This document shows positions 60,344-64,000 of a stretch of 64,000 bases of DNA, piece by piece. The notes below the pieces were generated by a model that had not been told where the DNA came from, ran no database searches, and saw only the letters and a list, made by a program, of their open reading frames with translations. This DNA comes from CAYYSY01 sp964474355. Lineage in GTDB: Bacteria > Myxococcota_A > UBA9160 > UBA4427. Numbering within the stretch: position 1 is the stretch's first letter; each line of letters starts with the position of its first letter. The position numbers and the translations under genes were made by a program. The stretch covers positions 1 through 64,000 of the forward strand of contig CAYYSY010000240.1 of NCBI GenBank assembly GCA_964474355.1. The letters run 5' to 3'.

Positions 60344-61722
60344 TCGCGTTCGTCCCTGAACCGCTTCGGCTTGGGCGAGGTGTGCAGCTCGGTCCAGGCG
60401 TCGAGATCCCCGGGCGACGCGACCTCCACGCCGATCCGCACGCCGAGGCGCTCCTTGAGGCGCGCCTCCGCGTCGGCCGCGATGTCGGCGCGCGCCGACT
60501 CGGCGTGGCGCGTCACCACGTGCACCACCATCTCGTCCCGGTTGCCGTCGCGCGTGGCCCGCACGAAGTAGTCGGCCTCGAGCCGCGGGTCGTCGAGGGC
60601 GATCTCCCCGATCGCCTCAGGCCAGACGTTCACGCCGCGCAGCTTCACCATGTTGTCGCCGCGACCGGCGAACGGGCCCATCCGCCGAAGCCAGCTTCCA
60701 CACTCGCACTGCTCGCGCGGGTAGAGGACGGAGAGGTCCTGGATGTCGTAGCGGAACTGCGGACTCCCCGTCTTGTAGATCTCGGTGATGCAGATCGAGC
60801 CGGGCTCACCTTCGGCCACCGGCTCCCCGGTCTCGGGGTCGACGATCTGCACCACGAACGCGTCCTCGAAGATGTGCAGACCCTGACGCGCCGGGCACTC
60901 GACCGAGACCCACTGCACCTCGTGGAATCCGTAGGACTGGTAGTTCGGGGCCCCCCAGACGGCCTCGAGCTTCTCGCGGTCGCCGATGTTCGGCAGTGCG
61001 CGGATGTTGAGGTCGGTCTTCGGGTCGAGCCCCATCTCGCGGGCGACGTCGGCGAGATGCAGCAGGTAGTCGCCCGTCGTGAGGATCGCCGTCGCCTGGT
61101 ACTGGTGCGCGAGCTCGATCTGACGACGGCTGCTCGTCACGTTGCCCGTGCCCGTCGTGAGCACCACGCAGTTGAGCCACTTGTGGAGCGCCTCGTCGAA
61201 GGCGAACGCGCCGTTGTGGGTCGAGTACGCCCAGGCGTTGAGTACGACGTCACCCGGACGAACGCCCTGCAGGTAGAGCGCGCGCGCCATCAGGATCGCA
61301 CCCGCCTCCCTGTCCCACTGCGTGTACAGGGTCGGCCGGGGGGCGCCCGTGGTGGCCCCCGACATGAACACGCGTACCGGGCTCTCGAGCACGCCTTCGA
61401 GGGATGCACCCTGATAGTCCCCCAGCGGCGGATGCGCCTCGATGCTCTTGCGGATGTCGTCGACCCGGTAGGCCGGAAACCGCGAGAGATCGTCGAGCGA
61501 CTGGAGATCCGCGGGCGAGACGCCGGCCTCATCGAAGCGGCGACGGAAGAACGGCACGGCGTAGGCACTCTTCACCCGGGCCTGGAGCCGCTCGAGCTGT
61601 CGCTTCTCGATCACGCCCGGCTCGGCGAGCCAGTCGCCCTCGAAGTACTCGGGCGGCGGCGCGTGCGCGCGCATCAACGCTTCGTAGTCGACGACCTCGA
61701 AGGGCCTGCGAAAGCTCCCCAC
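60340..61722 (-). CDS. Phenylacetate-CoA-ligase-like adenylate-forming enzyme
   Basis: 460 residues from GTG 61722 (GGAGAG upstream); the frame is open further but runs through another gene. The AMP-binding P-loop is MSGATTGAPRPTLYT, with YGFHEVQWVSVECP, EIYKTGSPQFRYDIQDLSVL, the Cys pair ECGSWLRRMG, and GRGDNMVKLRGVNVWP, all as in PaaK-family ligases. These activate aryl or other small carboxylic acids to CoA thioesters. Two bases separate it from the upstream amidohydrolase gene and it overlaps the next gene by four. Confidence 0.9.
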   Translation of the reverse strand: MGSFRRPFEVVDYEALMRAHAPPPEYFEGDWLAEPGVIEKRQLERLQARVKSAYAVPFFRRRFDEAGVSPADLQSLDDLSRFPAYRVDDIRKSIEAHPPLGDYQGASLEGVLESPVRVFMSGATTGAPRPTLYTQWDREAGAILMARALYLQGVRPGDVVLNAWAYSTHNGAFAFDEALHKWLNCVVLTTGTGNVTSSRRQIELAHQYQATAILTTGDYLLHLADVAREMGLDPKTDLNIRALPNIGDREKLEAVWGAPNYQSYGFHEVQWVSVECPARQGLHIFEDAFVVQIVDPETGEPVAEGEPGSICITEIYKTGSPQFRYDIQDLSVLYPREQCECGSWLRRMGPFAGRGDNMVKLRGVNVWPEAIGEIALDDPRLEADYFVRATRDGNRDEMVVHVVTRHAESARADIAADAEARLKERLGVRIGVEVASPGDLDAWTELHTSPKPKRFRDERE

Positions 61723-61724
61723 GG

Positions 61725-62900
61725 CTAGCTCTCCAGTCCTTCCGGTGAAGAGTCGAACGTCTGGGGCATGTGGCTGTCCGGGAATCGATAGAAGTCGACC
61801 GCATTGTCCCAGAGGATCTTGCGCTTGCTCTCTTCGGATAGACGCTCCTGCCCGAGGAACGTCTCCACCGCGTGCGGGTACTTCGAGTCGGGGTGGGGGT
61901 AGTCGGTCTCGAAGAGGATGTGCGTGTCGCCCAGCTCCTCGATCGTGTGGTAGACGAGATGCTCGTCGCACTCGGTCGTGACCCAGATGTTCTGCTTGAA
62001 GTACTCGATCGGGTCCTTGGTGCACTCGGGGGTCTCGAGCCAGCCCGCCAGCTCTACGTGCTCTTCGATGCGGTGCAGCCATGAGGGCACCCAGGCCGAG
62101 CCCGCTTCCATGTACGCGACCCGAAGCCGGGGAAAGCGCTCGTAGACGCCGTTCACGATCATCGAGAGCATCGCCATCTGCGCCTCCATCGGATGCACGC
62201 AGGTATGCCACTCCACGAAGCTCTCGAAGCGATCGTTGCCCGCGGACGTCCCTGCCAGCCCCATGAACTCGTGGGTCCCGAACGCGACGTCGAGATCCTG
62301 GAGCAGCTCCCAGAGCGGGTCGTAGTAGCGATCGCCGAGCGTGCGGTGATCGAAGGGATTCGGCCGCGCCCAGAAGCATCGTGTGCCGAGGTGCTCGTAT
62401 GCGTACTGCACCTCCTCGACCGCACGGGTGATGTCGCCGAGCGGCACCGGACCCGCAGCGAGCACCATGCCTCCAGAGGTCTCGCGCATCTCCTCGGCCC
62501 AGCGGTTGTAGGCCCGCGCCATGCCGGCTTGCAGGTCGGGATCGATCCCGTCGACCCACATGTCGTAGCCCGGCCCGAAGAGCACCATCACGTCGACGCC
62601 CTCGACCCGGCCCGACTCCGCCACGCTCGCGCCGTCGAAGCCCTTGTCGACCACCGCGCCGTACTTCTCGCGCATGGCTTCGGTGGTCCAGCGCACGGCT
62701 TCCTGCTGCCGGCCGTACAGGGTCTTGTGACTCTGCGTGTAGCGGCCATCGACGGTGGCGGGGCGGAACCGGTCCATCCCCTCGAAGGGCTGCCTCCACG
62801 AGACCCGCGACTGATAGCGCTCGTCGAGGAAGCGCTCCCAGAGGTTCTTGGGCTCGACCACGTGGGCGTCGGCGTCGAAGATCTTGAAACCGTTTCGCAT
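61725..62900 (-). CDS. Amidohydrolase family 2 protein (operon copy A)
   Basis: 391 residues. FKIFDADAHVVEP has the DxDxH version of the metal site; later FGTHEFMGLAG, RVAYMEAGSAWVPSW and LFETDYPHPDSKYP carry the remaining His and the catalytic Asp. This subfamily (about 380-400 residues, DADAHVxEP start) is common in actinobacterial and deltaproteobacterial degradation clusters, related to ACMSD and gamma-resorcylate decarboxylase, but rarely characterised. Third gene of the operon; 42 bases after the cupin gene. Confidence 0.9.
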   Translation of the reverse strand: MRNGFKIFDADAHVVEPKNLWERFLDERYQSRVSWRQPFEGMDRFRPATVDGRYTQSHKTLYGRQQEAVRWTTEAMREKYGAVVDKGFDGASVAESGRVEGVDVMVLFGPGYDMWVDGIDPDLQAGMARAYNRWAEEMRETSGGMVLAAGPVPLGDITRAVEEVQYAYEHLGTRCFWARPNPFDHRTLGDRYYDPLWELLQDLDVAFGTHEFMGLAGTSAGNDRFESFVEWHTCVHPMEAQMAMLSMIVNGVYERFPRLRVAYMEAGSAWVPSWLHRIEEHVELAGWLETPECTKDPIEYFKQNIWVTTECDEHLVYHTIEELGDTHILFETDYPHPDSKYPHAVETFLGQERLSEESKRKILWDNAVDFYRFPDSHMPQTFDSSPEGLES

Positions 62901-62942
62901 GACTGTGTTGCTCCGTTTCGCAGCCTCGAGGGCTTCGCTGGA

Positions 62943-63437
62943 TCAGCTGGTTCGGGTGTCTTCGAGCCAGTCCGGCAGATCGATGGGCGGGTTGGGGAGC
63001 TTCTTGGCGCCCTTCTCGGCGAGCAGCTTCTCGAAGCCTTCGGGATCCGCCGGCCAGGAGCGGGGATCGCCCATCATGATCTCGAAGAGCTCGACGCCCT
63101 CGGGCCCGGCGATGAACGGACCGAAGGCGGCGCCGTGCTCGAGCGTGATGTGCATGCCCTTCGTGCACAGGACGTCACCGCACATCATCTCGCCCTCGAG
63201 CACGAACAGGATGTGATCGCTGTTGTGCCCGTGCTTGTGGACCATCATGCCGGGATCCCACTTGGCATAGAGGCACAGGAACTTCGGGGTGAACTCGAGC
63301 CACTTCTCCCGGATCGACACTCGGCGATCGCCGTGCTGCTGGGCGCGCACCTCCTGCCACTTCTCGTCGTCGGCGTGTCGGAAGCGCACCGCCGGCTCTC
63401 TGCTCTCTTCTCCTGCTTCTTCTACTTCTTCTGACAT
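62943..63437 (-). CDS. Cupin-domain protein (operon copy 1)
   Basis: 164 residues from ATG 63437 (GAGGAT upstream). Cupin motif 1 is VHKHGHNSDHILFVLEGE with three His, and GMHITLEHGAAFGPF is motif 2. The rest of the barrel and a C-terminal helix (EKLLAEKGAKK) follow. Small cupins of this kind in degradation operons are often ring-cleaving dioxygenases or isomerases; which one is unknown. Eight bases after the dioxygenase gene, so co-translated. Confidence 0.85.
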   Translation of the reverse strand: MSEEVEEAGEESREPAVRFRHADDEKWQEVRAQQHGDRRVSIREKWLEFTPKFLCLYAKWDPGMMVHKHGHNSDHILFVLEGEMMCGDVLCTKGMHITLEHGAAFGPFIAGPEGVELFEIMMGDPRSWPADPEGFEKLLAEKGAKKLPNPPIDLPDWLEDTRTS

Positions 63438-63445
63438 GGGAATCC

Positions 63446-64000
63446 TCAGACGGGCCTGTCGCCCGCCAACGTGACGCGGTGCATGACGCGCCGCTCGGTG
63501 TAGTCGGGCACCGCGTAGTGCTGGACGGTGCGATTGTCCCAGAACGCGATCGAGTTCGTGTCCCACGCGAACCTGCACTGATACTCGGGTGATCGGACGT
63601 GATCGTTCAAGAACGGCAGGATGAGATCGTTCTCCCGCTCGGAGAGTCCGACGATGTGCGTCGTCGAGTTGCCGTTCACGAAGAGCGCCTTGCGCCCCGT
63701 GACCGGGTGCGTGCGGACGACCGGGTGCTCGACGGGCGGCCACTGCTCGCGCGCCTTCTCGAGCCGCGCCTCGTCGAAGATGCCCGCCCGGACCGCTCGA
63801 GCCATCGGCTGCGTGATGTCGTGCACGGCGCGCAGTCCGTCTGCGAACGCGCGCACCGCCGGCGAGAGTCCCTCGTAGGCGGCGGCCGCGTTGGCAAAGC
63901 AGGTATCCCCGCCCACGCCGGGCAGCTGCACCGCCTTGAGGATCGAGCCCAGGGGAGGCTCTGCCATGAAGGTGTTGTCGCTGTGCCAGTTGTCGGCCCC
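63446..64000 (-). CDS. TauD/TfdA-family 2-oxoglutarate dioxygenase (5' partial)
   Basis: Open to the end of the window on the minus strand, so the N-terminus is missing. The first visible residues include NWHSDNTFMAEPPLGS, the HxD of the iron site and the typical TauD sequence after it. The C-terminal part has AWDTNSIAFWDNRTVQHYAV with the distal His and DYTERRVMHRVTLAGDRPV with the 2-oxoglutarate-binding Arg. These enzymes hydroxylate a substrate with loss of CO2 from 2-oxoglutarate. First visible gene of the catabolic operon; the real start lies beyond 64000. Confidence 0.92.
   Translation of the reverse strand, partial: GADNWHSDNTFMAEPPLGSILKAVQLPGVGGDTCFANAAAAYEGLSPAVRAFADGLRAVHDITQPMARAVRAGIFDEARLEKAREQWPPVEHPVVRTHPVTGRKALFVNGNSTTHIVGLSERENDLILPFLNDHVRSPEYQCRFAWDTNSIAFWDNRTVQHYAVPDYTERRVMHRVTLAGDRPV

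Noticed and set aside
61723..63168. N-terminal extension of the PaaK-like ligase frame up to 63168
   Set aside because: It runs in another frame through the amidohydrolase gene; the ligase homology starts near GTG 61722, which has a ribosome site.

Overview
This 64 kb window is GC-rich (roughly 70 % by eye) bacterial chromosome with dense, short-spaced genes and no rRNA, tRNA, CRISPR array, insertion sequence or prophage that I can see. The mix of PQQ dehydrogenases, many c-type cytochromes, PEP-CTERM-like and MYXO/JDVT-CTERM-like sorting tails, thrombospondin type 3 repeats, luciferase-like monooxygenases, a UGA-decoded selenoprotein and a GGDEF-EAL-PilZ regulator suggests an uncultured deltaproteobacterial lineage in the broad sense (Myxococcota or Binatota-like). 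That placement is inference; nothing in the window fixes the taxonomy.

Layout. 1-4.7 kb: a c-di-GMP regulator cut by the window edge, a protein built from two diverged copies of one domain, and a small membrane protein. 4.7-8.5 kb: a secreted protein with a membrane tail, then a divergent pair of dihydrodipicolinate-reductase-like enzymes, one coupled to an SDR. 8.7-12.1 kb: TrpB2 and a PQQ dehydrogenase lipoprotein. 12.2-18.4 kb: one 2083-residue secreted protein that joins a galactose-oxidase-type copper radical oxidase, carbohydrate-binding domains, a beta-propeller, a di-haem cytochrome c peroxidase module and seven 62-residue calcium-binding repeats. 18.9-26.3 kb: periplasmic redox genes (FixH/YtkA-like lipoprotein with a MauG-type peroxidase; lipoprotein, haem-bearing propeller and cytochrome c; SDR; OprB-like porin with a cytochrome c'-like lipoprotein). 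26.5-27.5 kb: a third reductase paralogue.

27.5-31.4 kb (minus) is a three-gene cassette: a large surface protein with a MYXO/JDVT-CTERM-like tail, a myxosortase-like CPBP membrane protein overlapping it by ATGA, and an Lgt paralogue. 31.7-32.6 kb is a GrdB-family selenoprotein split by an in-frame UGA that is followed by a bacterial SECIS-like hairpin. 32.8-36.3 kb: a beta-helix PEP-CTERM protein and an HSL-type esterase. 36.6-40.5 kb: a quinohaemoprotein alcohol dehydrogenase and NAD malic enzyme. 40.5-49.4 kb: a VWA lipoprotein, an LLM oxidoreductase, a flavin monooxygenase, a sulfatase followed by a sulfatase remnant, a CHRD protein and a membrane protein. 49.4-55.1 kb: a DUF4382-Kazal lipoprotein, a tiny acidic secreted protein, a MaoC pair and a PhoX-like lipoprotein.

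55.2-64 kb is all minus strand: an LLM monooxygenase, an unknown protein, then a tightly packed eight-gene operon (TauD/TfdA dioxygenase running off the window, two cupins, three amidohydrolase-family proteins, a phenylacetate-CoA-ligase-like enzyme and one unknown) that looks like an uncharacterised catabolic pathway. Overall the genes describe periplasmic and extracellular oxidation of alcohols or sugars feeding c-type cytochromes, cell-surface display of large proteins, and catabolism of unusual organic acids or aromatics.
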